DNA of 64,000 bases from UBA2883 sp964017965 (GTDB lineage: Bacteria > Cyanobacteriota > Vampirovibrionia > Gastranaerophilales > Gastranaerophilaceae). The first letter of the stretch is position 1; each line of letters begins with the position of its first letter. The position numbers and the translations under genes are program-made. Below the pieces are notes generated by a model. The model was not told the origin of the DNA. It saw only the letters and a program-made list of their open reading frames with translations, and did not search any database. Positions 53,844-61,333 of this stretch are shown here, piece after piece. Where the stretch lies: contig CAXHNV010000006.1 in assembly GCA_964017965.1 (NCBI GenBank), positions 1-64,000 on the forward strand, written 5' to 3'.

Positions 53844-54224
53844 CTAACTTATACTTTTTATCAAGGCTTTATTACCATAAAAATCAGAGGCATATTGCCT
53901 TATAACAGAAACATCAGGGCTTAATTTAATCTCTTTGTTTATGCCGTAGCGCCATCCAAAAGGTTTTGAGGTAAATTTATTTTTATAAACATCGCTTCTG
54001 GCATAAATTTTTTCGGGGATAAGTTCTTTCGCGTATGAACTTGCCTTTGGACCAACTTTTTTAAGAAAAGAAAATGTATGAGAGTTTTTATTTTGCTGAA
54101 CCAACTCCAAAACAGGTTTTTTACAATGGGGGCAGAACCCTATATAAAGAATTCTATTACAAAACTTTTCGTCATTTTTCAAATACCAAATGTCAAGCGC
54201 ATCAAACGTGCAGCAATGTCGCAT
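53844..54224 (-). CDS. Small Cys-rich phage-region protein
   Basis: 126 aa. Cysteines in RHCCTF (4, 5), at 22, and in FCPHCKKPV (31, 34) could bind zinc. The C-terminus (KPFGWRYGINKEIKLSPDVSVIRQYASDF) looks like a short DNA/RNA-binding tail but has no known motif. AAGGAG ribosome site. First gene of the portal unit, right after the second copy of the promoter element. Function unknown. Confidence 0.6.
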   Translation of the reverse strand: MRHCCTFDALDIWYLKNDEKFCNRILYIGFCPHCKKPVLELVQQNKNSHTFSFLKKVGPKASSYAKELIPEKIYARSDVYKNKFTSKPFGWRYGINKEIKLSPDVSVIRQYASDFYGNKALIKSIS

Positions 54225-54334
54225 CCCAATCTCCTTATTTTTGCATAAATTGCATACCCAATAAGCTGTTTAAACAGCATATAATCAACTATAATATTTC
54301 GGGTGATAGTTACCCATATACTCTATAATGACTT

Positions 54335-54420
54335 TTCCTACGCAACTACTGAAAGTATTGTTTCCAAATCAAGTACATTCTCATTCTATAGACTTTCAAA
54401 CCATTTGTCACGGAATATTA
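54335..54420 (-). promoter_or_regulatory. Virion promoter element, copy 2 (upstream of portal unit)
   Basis: Minus strand: -35 GTGACA (54406-54411), 17-bp spacer, -10 TAGAAT (54383-54388), then the conserved leader. It is gapless against 45307-45392. The leader to the first gene is about 150 nt, close to copy 1. The rest of the 320-bp gap (54225-54544) holds a palindrome GCTGTTTAAACAGC (54262-54275) in the leader and AT-rich sequence upstream, without a gene. Confidence 0.8.
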
Positions 54421-54544
54421 CAAAATATTAACAAAATATAGACCGTATGGGTTAATCATTTAACATATTTCCATTTAAAGTTAAATAAATGACCCACTTT
54501 TCTAATAAGAATCGATATAAACTTAACAAAACTATAATTAAATA

Positions 54545-55120
54545 CTAATTTCTTAATTTAATCGGAGTTTTTGCGCCCATTTTTCGAACTTTTATAGCAC
54601 CCCATGCTCTATACATGCCATTTTCGTAGGTTATTAAATAATAACCGCCATTTTCAACATATTCTATCTCTGCTCTCATATAAACAAATTCTTCAGGCGG
54701 TGTTATTGCTTCTTCTGCGTATTTACGGCGAAGCACCTCTTTAAACCGGTTTTTCTCTTTAACTTCTTGTTTTTTATGTTTTTTGTTTTGCTCCATTTTT
54801 TCTTGTTGGATTTTTTCAACTTCCGCTTGATTTTGAGCCAATTTAAAGACAGGTATAACAGCAACAAGGTTATGTGATTCTATAAGGAGTAAGAATTCTT
54901 TATTATCGCTAAGAGCCAGTTCATACATCCCCGGAGCGATGTAATCACCGTTATAATCATAGATATAATCTTTTATTCTCAATACCGGTTCTTGCATTGT
55001 AGAATGCTGATAACGATGCAACGGACTCTGGTTTTCAAGTAGCCCGGAAGGGTATGGAGGATATAAAAGCGTTTCATCTATAACCCGCAAATTAGGCGGT
55101 ACGTGATTATCAATCATCAT
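54545..55120 (-). CDS. Hypothetical protein
   Basis: 191 aa, no signal peptide or membrane segment. N-terminal Pro-rich strand region (LLYPPYPSG), then beta (APGMYELAL), a Lys/Glu-rich helical linker (about 105-140) and a beta C-terminus. No family recognised. It begins 2 nt after the rnpA stop, so it is in the rnpA transcript. It could have an RNA-linked role, but nothing in the sequence shows it. Confidence 0.6.
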   Translation of the reverse strand: MMIDNHVPPNLRVIDETLLYPPYPSGLLENQSPLHRYQHSTMQEPVLRIKDYIYDYNGDYIAPGMYELALSDNKEFLLLIESHNLVAVIPVFKLAQNQAEVEKIQQEKMEQNKKHKKQEVKEKNRFKEVLRRKYAEEAITPPEEFVYMRAEIEYVENGGYYLITYENGMYRAWGAIKVRKMGAKTPIKLRN

Positions 55121-55121
55121 A

Positions 55122-55469
55122 TTAGTTTATCTCCGATAATAATGATTTAATGATTGAATCAATTTCGTCAAACGACTTGCCAAGAGCTTTTGTATGAGCT
55201 GTAAAAATCAATGATACATAATTATTCAAACAGTTTTCATTTTTAAGAATAAGCCTTATACTTTCACGCATTAGACGTTTAACTCTATTACGTTTTACAG
55301 CACGTTTATGAGTTTTTTTACTGACAACAAACCCTATTTTTACCGGAGTGTCTTTCGTATTTTGTTTACCGACATTGAGAGTTATGCCGTCTTTATAGTG
55401 AAAGTTTTTAAGGCGGTATGTAGCCGTAAACGCGTATTTATTCTTCAATCGATTTTCTTTTTTAAGCAT
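55122..55469 (-). CDS. rnpA: Ribonuclease P protein component
   Basis: 115 aa from the ATG at 55469. The RNR motif KRNRVKRLMRE (about 56-66) and IGFVVSKKTHKRAVKRNR are diagnostic. It assists the RNase P RNA in cutting tRNA 5' leaders. Usually rnpA follows rpmH; here it follows rpsP across a terminator. TATAAT (55476-55481) ends 6 nt before the ATG, pointing to a leaderless mRNA. Confidence 0.93.
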   Translation of the reverse strand: MLKKENRLKNKYAFTATYRLKNFHYKDGITLNVGKQNTKDTPVKIGFVVSKKTHKRAVKRNRVKRLMRESIRLILKNENCLNNYVSLIFTAHTKALGKSFDEIDSIIKSLLSEIN

Positions 55470-55475
55470 AACAAC

Positions 55476-55481
55476 ATTATA
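55476..55481 (-). promoter_or_regulatory. -10 box of rnpA, leaderless geometry
   Basis: TATAAT on the minus strand, 6 nt before the rnpA ATG; the same gap is seen at crcB (46160) and mrnC (46180). No clear -35 and no Shine-Dalgarno sequence. Confidence 0.5.
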
Positions 55482-55510
55482 GGACAATTTTTCATATAAA
55501 AAACCATAAA

Positions 55511-55540
55511 AACGGGTGAGATGTAAACATCTCACCCGTT
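55511..55540 (-). terminator. Intrinsic terminator of rpsP
   Basis: AACGGGTGAGATGT / ACATCTCACCCGTT stem of 14 bp, followed on the minus strand by T5. It lies between rpsP and rnpA. Confidence 0.9.
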
Positions 55541-55561
55541 AAAAAAATATATTCAAAAAGC

Positions 55562-55981
55562 TTATTCAGCTTCAGCCGGAGCTTCTTCTGCAGGAGCTTC
55601 TGCTGCTTCAGCCTCAGCAGCTGCTGCAGCTTCTGCCGCTGCTTTTGCTTCTGCTTCTGCTTGAGCCTTAGCTTCTGCTTCTGCAGCAGCTTTAGCTTGT
55701 GCTTTTTTAGATAATTTAACAGTATCTTTCTTAACATAGTTTAAAGTACCGTCATCATTACAGTTTTTAAGTAACCAAGCTACTGTATCTGTAGGTTGAG
55801 CACCTTTAGAAATCCATTCTAAAGCTTTTGCTTTATCAAACTTCATAACTTTAGATTTTGGGTTGTAGTGACCTAATTCTTCGATTGGTTTACCTTCTCT
55901 TTTTGTAGTAGAGTTGATAACAATAATTCTGTAAGTAGGGTTCTTTTTAGCACCTAATCTTTTCAATCTTATTTTTAACAT
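55562..55981 (-). CDS. rpsP: 30S ribosomal protein S16 with Ala/Glu-rich extension
   Basis: 139 aa. The first 80 residues are a normal S16 (MLKIRLKRLGAKKNPTYRI, ELGHYNP, ALEWISKGAQPTDTVA). The last 55 are a low-complexity Ala/Glu/Lys tail that the family normally lacks; it is probably disordered or helical and surface-exposed. AAGGAAAAACA ribosome site. Confidence 0.95.
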   Translation of the reverse strand: MLKIRLKRLGAKKNPTYRIIVINSTTKREGKPIEELGHYNPKSKVMKFDKAKALEWISKGAQPTDTVAWLLKNCNDDGTLNYVKKDTVKLSKKAQAKAAAEAEAKAQAEAEAKAAAEAAAAAEAEAAEAPAEEAPAEAE

Positions 55982-56130
55982 TGTTTTTCCTTTTTATATT
56001 TCTTACTAACTTTAGGAATTCGCCGCTTAATTCCTGATAAAATAACTTTTGTAAGAGGAAGAAGTTATTTCATAACAATCTAACCACGAATACAGCCAAT
56101 AATCAAGTATTTTTAAGGATATTTAACAAA

Positions 56131-56376
56131 CTATTTTATCTTAGACAAAAGAGAAACGGCCGATTTATTTTTCAAATAAGTTGTTGATTTCAAGCTAAGC
56201 TTTTGAACTTCATATAACTTAGGATACTCATGCACAACAATTGTACCATCTTGCGGCGCAATTAATGGATTATTTATAGCAGTGTTTTGCAAAGTAGCAG
56301 TTTTATTGGTAGAGATCATAGGAACTGTTGCCAAACTTGCACCTGCTAATAATAAACTATGCATTTTTGTTAATTT
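56131..56376 (-). CDS. Small exported hypothetical protein
   Basis: 81 aa from the ATG at 56376 (GAAGGTG upstream). Residues 1-20 are a signal peptide (MHSLLLAGASLATVP). The remainder is short, with basic strands and no recognised motif. It follows the GGGtGRT gene across a long hairpin. Confidence 0.5.
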   Translation of the reverse strand, partial: KLTKMHSLLLAGASLATVPMISTNKTATLQNTAINNPLIAPQDGTIVVHEYPKLYEVQKLSLKSTTYLKNKSAVSLLSKIK

Positions 56377-56400
56377 CATTTCACACACCTTCTTCACAAG

Positions 56401-56434
56401 AAAGGTTTCTTTGAGAATTCTCAAAGAAACCTTT
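56401..56434. other. 34-bp perfect palindrome between 56376 and 56452 genes
   Basis: AAAGGTTTCTTTGAGAA and its complement form a perfect 17-bp stem with no loop in DNA. In RNA it would be a strong hairpin downstream of the GGGtGRT gene; there is no U run, so terminator strength is unclear. It could be an attenuator or a protein-binding palindrome. Confidence 0.6.
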
Positions 56435-56451
56435 AATTTATAAAATAATTA

Positions 56452-57450
56452 TTATTTCATAGCGCCTTCTACAGCTACTGCAACAGCAACAGTTGCACCA
56501 ACCATAGGGTTGTTACCCATACCGATAACACCCATCATTTCAACGTGAGCAGGAACTGATGAAGAACCGGCAAACTGAGCGTCACCGTGCATTCTACCCA
56601 TAGTATCAGTCATACCATAAGAAGCAGGGCCTGCAGCAACGTTATCAGGGTGAAGAGTTCTACCTGTACCACCGCCTGATGCTACTGAGAAGTATTTTCT
56701 GTCATTTTCATAGCACCATTTTTTGTAAGTACCAGCAACAGGGTGTTGGAATCTTGTAGGGTTAGTGGAGTTACCTGTAATAGAAACATCAACACCTTCT
56801 CTAATCATAATAGCAACACCTTCGTTTACGTCATCAGCACCATAGCATCTAACTTTTGCTCTTTCACCGTCTGAAAACGGAGTTTCTTTAACAACTTTCA
56901 ATTCGCCTGTTTTGAAATCGTAATCAGTTTCAACAGCAGTAAAACCGTTGATTCTAGCGATAACGTAAGCAGCGTCTTTACCTAAACCGTTCAAGATAAC
57001 TCTTAAAGGTTCTTTTCTAACTTTGTTAGCGTTTCTAGCGATACCGATAGCACCTTCAGCAGCAGCGAAAGATTCGTGACCTGCTAAGAAACAGAAACAT
57101 TTAGTTTCTTCTCTCAATAACATAGCTGCTAGGTTACCGTGACCGATACCAACTTGTCTTCTGTCACCAACAGAACCCGGAACAGCAAATGCTTGCAAAC
57201 CAAGACCAATAGCCTCAGCAGCTTCAGCAGCTGTTTTAAGTCCTTTTTTGATTGCAATAGCGCAACCTAATGTATAAGCCCAAGATGCGTTATCGAATGC
57301 GATAGGTTGAATACCTTTAACGATAGCATCTACATCAATTCCTTTTGATAAACATAATTCGCGAGCTTCGTCTAAAGAGCTGAAACCGTATTCAGGTAAA
57401 ACTTTAGCTAAAGTAGCTTCACGTCTATCTTGTCCTTCAAATTTTGCCAT
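56452..57450 (-). CDS. GGGtGRT family protein
   Basis: 332 aa. The family motif ASGGGTGRTLHPDN (about 253-266) is present, followed by GPASYGMTD, DAQFAGSSSVPAHVEM and an Ala/Val-rich end. The family is of unknown function (named for this motif) and is often encoded next to NifU-like proteins, as here. It lies 31 bp after the scaffold-like gene. AAGGA ribosome site. Confidence 0.85.
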   Translation of the reverse strand: MAKFEGQDRREATLAKVLPEYGFSSLDEARELCLSKGIDVDAIVKGIQPIAFDNASWAYTLGCAIAIKKGLKTAAEAAEAIGLGLQAFAVPGSVGDRRQVGIGHGNLAAMLLREETKCFCFLAGHESFAAAEGAIGIARNANKVRKEPLRVILNGLGKDAAYVIARINGFTAVETDYDFKTGELKVVKETPFSDGERAKVRCYGADDVNEGVAIMIREGVDVSITGNSTNPTRFQHPVAGTYKKWCYENDRKYFSVASGGGTGRTLHPDNVAAGPASYGMTDTMGRMHGDAQFAGSSSVPAHVEMMGVIGMGNNPMVGATVAVAVAVEGAMK

Positions 57451-57481
57451 ATTTTTATTCCTTATAATTAACTATCTACAA

Positions 57482-58183
57482 TTACTCTTTTCTAGGGTCG
57501 ATATATTTAACCGCATCAGCATATCTGCCATAAGTACCGATGTTTTTGTTAAATGCTTCACCGGCATCAACACCGTCTTTAATAGCGTCCATAACTTTGC
57601 CAAGGTTAACGAATTTGTAACCGATAACTTCGTCGTTTTTATCAAGACCTAATTCAAGGATATAACCTTCTGTCAAAGAAAGGTATCTAACACCTTTTTG
57701 AGCTGTAGAGTGGATTGTACCACACATTGAGCAAAGTCCCTTACCTAAATCTTCAAGACCTGCACCTACAGGAAGACCGTTTTCAGAGAAAGCTGATTGA
57801 GTTCTACCGTAAACGATTTGTAAGAACAATTCTCTCATAGCAACGTTAATAGCATCACATACAAGGTCAGTGTTCAATGCTTCTAAAAGAGTTTTACCAG
57901 GAAGGATTTCACCAGCCATAGCTGCTGAGTGAGTCATACCTGAACAACCGATAGTTTCAACTAAAGCTTCTTGTATAATACCGTTTTTAACATTCAAGGT
58001 TAACTTACAAGTACCTTGTTGAGGTGCACAGCAACCGCAACCGTGAGTTAAACCTGAAATATCCGTAATTTCTTTACATTTAGTCCATTCTCCTTCTTGT
58101 GGAATAGGAGCAGGAACGCCTTTTACACCACGTTTTACGCAACATTTTTCTGCTATTTCCGTAGTAACTTGAATATGATCCAT
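57482..58183 (-). CDS. NifU/IscU-like Fe-S assembly scaffold-type protein
   Basis: 233 aa. NifU-N-like segment TIGCSGMTHSAAMAGEILPGKTLLEAL (about 74-100) has the Cys and GCSG context of Fe-S scaffolds. Other cysteines: C14, C15, C38, C49-C52 (CGCCAPQQGTC) and CSMCG (about 145). It could hold Fe-S clusters or act on a cofactor with the neighbouring GGGtGRT protein. AGGAGG ribosome site. Confidence 0.75.
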   Translation of the reverse strand: MDHIQVTTEIAEKCCVKRGVKGVPAPIPQEGEWTKCKEITDISGLTHGCGCCAPQQGTCKLTLNVKNGIIQEALVETIGCSGMTHSAAMAGEILPGKTLLEALNTDLVCDAINVAMRELFLQIVYGRTQSAFSENGLPVGAGLEDLGKGLCSMCGTIHSTAQKGVRYLSLTEGYILELGLDKNDEVIGYKFVNLGKVMDAIKDGVDAGEAFNKNIGTYGRYADAVKYIDPRKE

Positions 58184-58286
58184 TTTTCCTCCTTCTCATA
58201 ACTGTATAAACAGATTAATCCAATAGCTATATTACAATATAATTATATCGTAAACATGAAAAATAGAACAAAACAAAAATAAAAAA

Positions 58287-59036
58287 TTAAACGTGTCTTT
58301 TATCGGGGTTAATTAGTATTTGCGCCAATTTTTCAACACCGTCATAACCTCTTGCGAGTAAATCTCTGACAGTACCGTCAACATCGTAGTTAACGAAATG
58401 GTGTCTTACTTCAAACGACTTGTCTTCACCAATTTCTATTGTAACGTAACAAGCCATAGCGTCAGGGGTGAACGGTCTACCGACACTACCGACATTCACT
58501 ACTGTTTGATTAGTTTTTGTTTGAAACCCGCACGGAACATGGGTATGCCCGCAGAGTATTAAATCAGCATCCACACCTTCAAGCATTTCTTCGATTTTTT
58601 CTATCGGAGTACCTGTCATCATATCTTCATTTTGACGACGCGGTGAACCGTGAACCATAAGAATTTTAACCCCGCCAATCTCTAATAATTTTTGTTCAGG
58701 CAAACTTGCAAGAAACTCTTTTTCAGAGTCTCTAATCAATTCAACGTCAGACTTCAAGGCATTTGCCATAACCGGAAGTCTTGTCGACATATTTTGGTAC
58801 ATATCCTCAGTATACTCAACAATCATTTTATCAGTATTACCTTGAATAAATTCGTATCTATCATTCAAAGATAACTGTTTACAAAATAAAGCCGTTGCAT
58901 CAGGAGACGGTCCCGCCATGCAGTAATCACCTAAAAAAAGTATTTTTTCAAAACTTTCATTTTCCCAAAACTCGCCTAAAACGGTTTCTAAAGCATTTAT
59001 ATTGCCATGGATATCAGATAATACTGCAATTTTCAT
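58287..59036 (-). CDS. Metallophosphoesterase (YfcE/MJ0936-like)
   Basis: 249 aa. Metal-binding motifs in order: SDIHGNINAL (7-16), FLGDYC, QGNTDKM (where others have GNHE), VHGSPR and CGHTHVP. Such enzymes hydrolyse phosphodiesters or phosphoproteins; the substrate is unknown. It lies 9 bp after apt, so both may be co-transcribed. Confidence 0.88.
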   Translation of the reverse strand: MKIAVLSDIHGNINALETVLGEFWENESFEKILFLGDYCMAGPSPDATALFCKQLSLNDRYEFIQGNTDKMIVEYTEDMYQNMSTRLPVMANALKSDVELIRDSEKEFLASLPEQKLLEIGGVKILMVHGSPRRQNEDMMTGTPIEKIEEMLEGVDADLILCGHTHVPCGFQTKTNQTVVNVGSVGRPFTPDAMACYVTIEIGEDKSFEVRHHFVNYDVDGTVRDLLARGYDGVEKLAQILINPDKRHV

Positions 59037-59045
59037 TTTTAACCT

Positions 59046-59585
59046 CTAGTCTAAATCATATTTTAGCATTGAAACGACATTAACGCCGGTTGAGTCAGTA
59101 ATTTTCTTTGCACCGTTAAGAGGTGTAAGTTCAATGATAAAAGCAGCAGCTTCAACAACACCACCAACTTTTTTAATCAAATTACAAGCAGCACATGCAG
59201 TTCCGCCTGTTGCAAGCAAATCATCTATAACAACGACTCTTTTGCCTTTTTCAATAGCGTCAGCGTGGATTTGAATAGTATCTGTACCATATTCCAAATC
59301 ATAAGTTTCACTAATTGTGTCAGCCGGAAGCTTGTTTGGTTTTCTAATCATTACAAACCCTGCATTCAATCTGTTTGCAAGCGGTGCACCAAACACGAAA
59401 CCCCTTGATTCAATACCTGCTACATAATCAATATTTTTATCCTTGAACTGCTCATAAAGATAATCTATCATTGCGTTAAACGCTTCTGGATTTTTCACTC
59501 CGGTTGTAATATCTAAAAACTGAATTCCTTTTTTAGGAAAATCCGGAACTATTCTAATTGTCTTTTTAACATCTTCTATTTGCAT
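59046..59585 (-). CDS. apt: Adenine phosphoribosyltransferase
   Basis: 179 aa from the ATG at 59585 (GAGG 7 nt upstream). PRPP-binding motif VVVIDDLLATGGTA (about 119-132), ESRGFVFGAPLA and PDFPKKGIQFLDIT are typical of APRT. It turns adenine and PRPP into AMP for salvage. It overlaps the stop region of the glycosyltransferase gene by a few bases. Confidence 0.95.
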   Translation of the reverse strand: MQIEDVKKTIRIVPDFPKKGIQFLDITTGVKNPEAFNAMIDYLYEQFKDKNIDYVAGIESRGFVFGAPLANRLNAGFVMIRKPNKLPADTISETYDLEYGTDTIQIHADAIEKGKRVVVIDDLLATGGTACAACNLIKKVGGVVEAAAFIIELTPLNGAKKITDSTGVNVVSMLKYDLD

Positions 59586-59586
59586 T

Positions 59587-60936
59587 TTATACCTCATGTA
59601 AATCTTTAGTTTTAAATTCTTTGTTATGCTCTTCTTCTTCGACTATCAAACCGTGAGTAGTTTTACCCCAGTTCATATCTTTCTTGCAGAATAATATTTT
59701 ACCACAAATAAACAATACCATAGGGAACCATATAATCAGCATATATAAGGCAGTATAACTTGCCTGAACAAAAGCTTCCCAACGTTTCATAAAATCGTAT
59801 CTTCTCAAACTGTATCTGATTGCCATAAAAAATCCGAATGCAACTGCAAAGGATATAATTGCAGAAGACATAACTTCATTATGTAAACCTACTTTGTGGG
59901 TAAGTGCCTTGAATGTTCTTATAATAATTTCAAACAGGAACCACAACGGCATAATAAACTGAGTAATATAAACAATCATATCGAGCTTAGCTTTCAATGA
60001 CATTTTTGCAGAGAACACCGCTTGAAAAAAGTATTCAAGATAACGTCTGATTGTACCTTCGAGCCATCTTCTGCGTTGACGGAATAAAGGTACAGCATAC
60101 ATAACGCCTTCCTCATAAACAACAGCGTCAAGACAATAACGAACGTCCCAACCTTTGATATGAAGTCTTGTCGCCATATCTAAATCATCGGTGATTGTGT
60201 AATTATTCCAACCGCCAATATCTTCAAGCGCTTTTCTTTTAATAAGTTCACCGTTACCGCGAAGCTCAACGGCACCTTTGACAGCATCACGTCCAACTTG
60301 AAGGTATGTATCCAGCGTATATTCATTATTTTGACATTTTGTAAGAATATTAGTATCAGCGTTTCTAATAACTTTTCTTGCCTGAACGGCACCAACATCA
60401 TCGGGTTCAAGGTTTGGAACTAATTTTGATATAAAATCGGAATCAATCGTCGCATCCGCGTCAAAAACAAGTATAGCTTCACCTTTTGCCATAACAAGAG
60501 CGTCATTCAAAACAGCAGATTTACCGGGGAATGCACCGTCTTCACGTCTCATACACTTAACATTCTCAAACCGGTCTGCCAAATCTCTGATTACAGAATA
60601 CGTATTGTCATCGCTTCTGTCATCAATCAAAATAATTTCATAGTTAGGGTAATCTGATTTTCTAATATTTTCAACTGTGTATGTTATAACTGATTCCTCA
60701 TTATGAGCAGGAATCATAATAGAAATAAACGGTTTATAATTTTCGTTTATTGTTTCGGGATTATTTTTTAATTTTCTTTTTTTATGTCGGATTGCAAGAG
60801 AAGTATAAACTCCGTATAGCGCCATAAAACACAACAAAATAATAAGTCCGCATATAGTGTTAACGTGATATTGAAACACATATAAGAACGTCCAGAGCGC
60901 TAATAATATTGAAAATAATAGAATTCTCTCTCTCAT
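59587..60936 (-). CDS. Family 2 glycosyltransferase, membrane, processive type
   Basis: 449 aa. Two N-terminal membrane helices (about 5-45), then the GT2 domain: IPAHNEE, DDRSDD, FDADA (catalytic D), ITDDLDM and the product-binding QRRRW motif (QxxRW). Two or three C-terminal helices follow. The QxxRW motif is shared by chitin, cellulose and poly-N-acetylglucosamine synthases, so it may make a beta-linked polymer at the inner membrane. The polymer cannot be read from the sequence. Confidence 0.85.
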   Translation of the reverse strand: MRERILLFSILLALWTFLYVFQYHVNTICGLIILLCFMALYGVYTSLAIRHKKRKLKNNPETINENYKPFISIMIPAHNEESVITYTVENIRKSDYPNYEIILIDDRSDDNTYSVIRDLADRFENVKCMRREDGAFPGKSAVLNDALVMAKGEAILVFDADATIDSDFISKLVPNLEPDDVGAVQARKVIRNADTNILTKCQNNEYTLDTYLQVGRDAVKGAVELRGNGELIKRKALEDIGGWNNYTITDDLDMATRLHIKGWDVRYCLDAVVYEEGVMYAVPLFRQRRRWLEGTIRRYLEYFFQAVFSAKMSLKAKLDMIVYITQFIMPLWFLFEIIIRTFKALTHKVGLHNEVMSSAIISFAVAFGFFMAIRYSLRRYDFMKRWEAFVQASYTALYMLIIWFPMVLFICGKILFCKKDMNWGKTTHGLIVEEEEHNKEFKTKDLHEV

Positions 60937-61029
60937 AATCCCCCAACAATGACAATATAACAGAAAGCCCGTATATTTAAAAGTATTTTTAGAAAATATT
61001 TACTATTACTTTACAAAACCCCGGGCACA

Positions 61030-61317
61030 TTATCCGATATTGTGCATGCAATCAAAAATTTCTTTTCTTTGTATCCAAACTTCCATATCCATTTTAGAAC
61101 ATTCGTCTTTCAATAGAGTTTGAAATTTCTGAAAACAAGTATTTGAGTTTTCGATATTACAAAGCATAAACATCACGAAATGACCTTGCATTAATGTTTG
61201 TTTAATATCTTCAATATTAACATTACAGTCAGCTAAAATATTAGCTACTTTTGCTACAATCCCGACTTTATCAGTACCGGAAACAGTTATAATAATTTTA
61301 TTTTCGTTTTCGTTCAT
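61030..61317 (-). CDS. ACT domain protein
   Basis: 95 aa. IITVSGTDKVGIVAKVANILADCNVNIEDI is a typical ACT ligand-binding fold start; ACT domains bind amino acids and control enzymes. Stand-alone ACT proteins of this size (UPF0237-like) are known. GGCAGG ribosome site. Downstream of the TPR gene by 16 bp. Confidence 0.85.
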   Translation of the reverse strand: MNENENKIIITVSGTDKVGIVAKVANILADCNVNIEDIKQTLMQGHFVMFMLCNIENSNTCFQKFQTLLKDECSKMDMEVWIQRKEIFDCMHNIG

Positions 61318-61333
61318 TGTTACCTGCCTTAAA

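Noticed and set aside
54331..54356. Hairpin ACTTT...AAAGT within promoter copy 2 as a regulatory stem
   Set aside because: The pairing bases are not kept in copy 1, so a shared RNA structure there is not supported.
33918..54420. A complete, active prophage
   Set aside because: No integrase, repressor, replication gene or attachment repeats are visible, and housekeeping genes lie between portal and scaffold.
45307..54420. The 86-bp direct repeats as attachment sites of a mobile element
   Set aside because: They are only about 80% identical, contain promoter boxes at exact spacing with changes concentrated in the spacer, and enclose housekeeping genes. A promoter role explains them better.
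55492..55737. Long Leu/Lys/Gln-rich reading frame
   Set aside because: It is a shifted frame of the Ala/Glu repeat tail of rpsP; no ribosome site or conservation sign.
60999..61016. Fifth HLR1 site before the ACT gene
   Set aside because: TTTAC repeats are 11 bp apart, not 10, and the first half-site lacks the final A.
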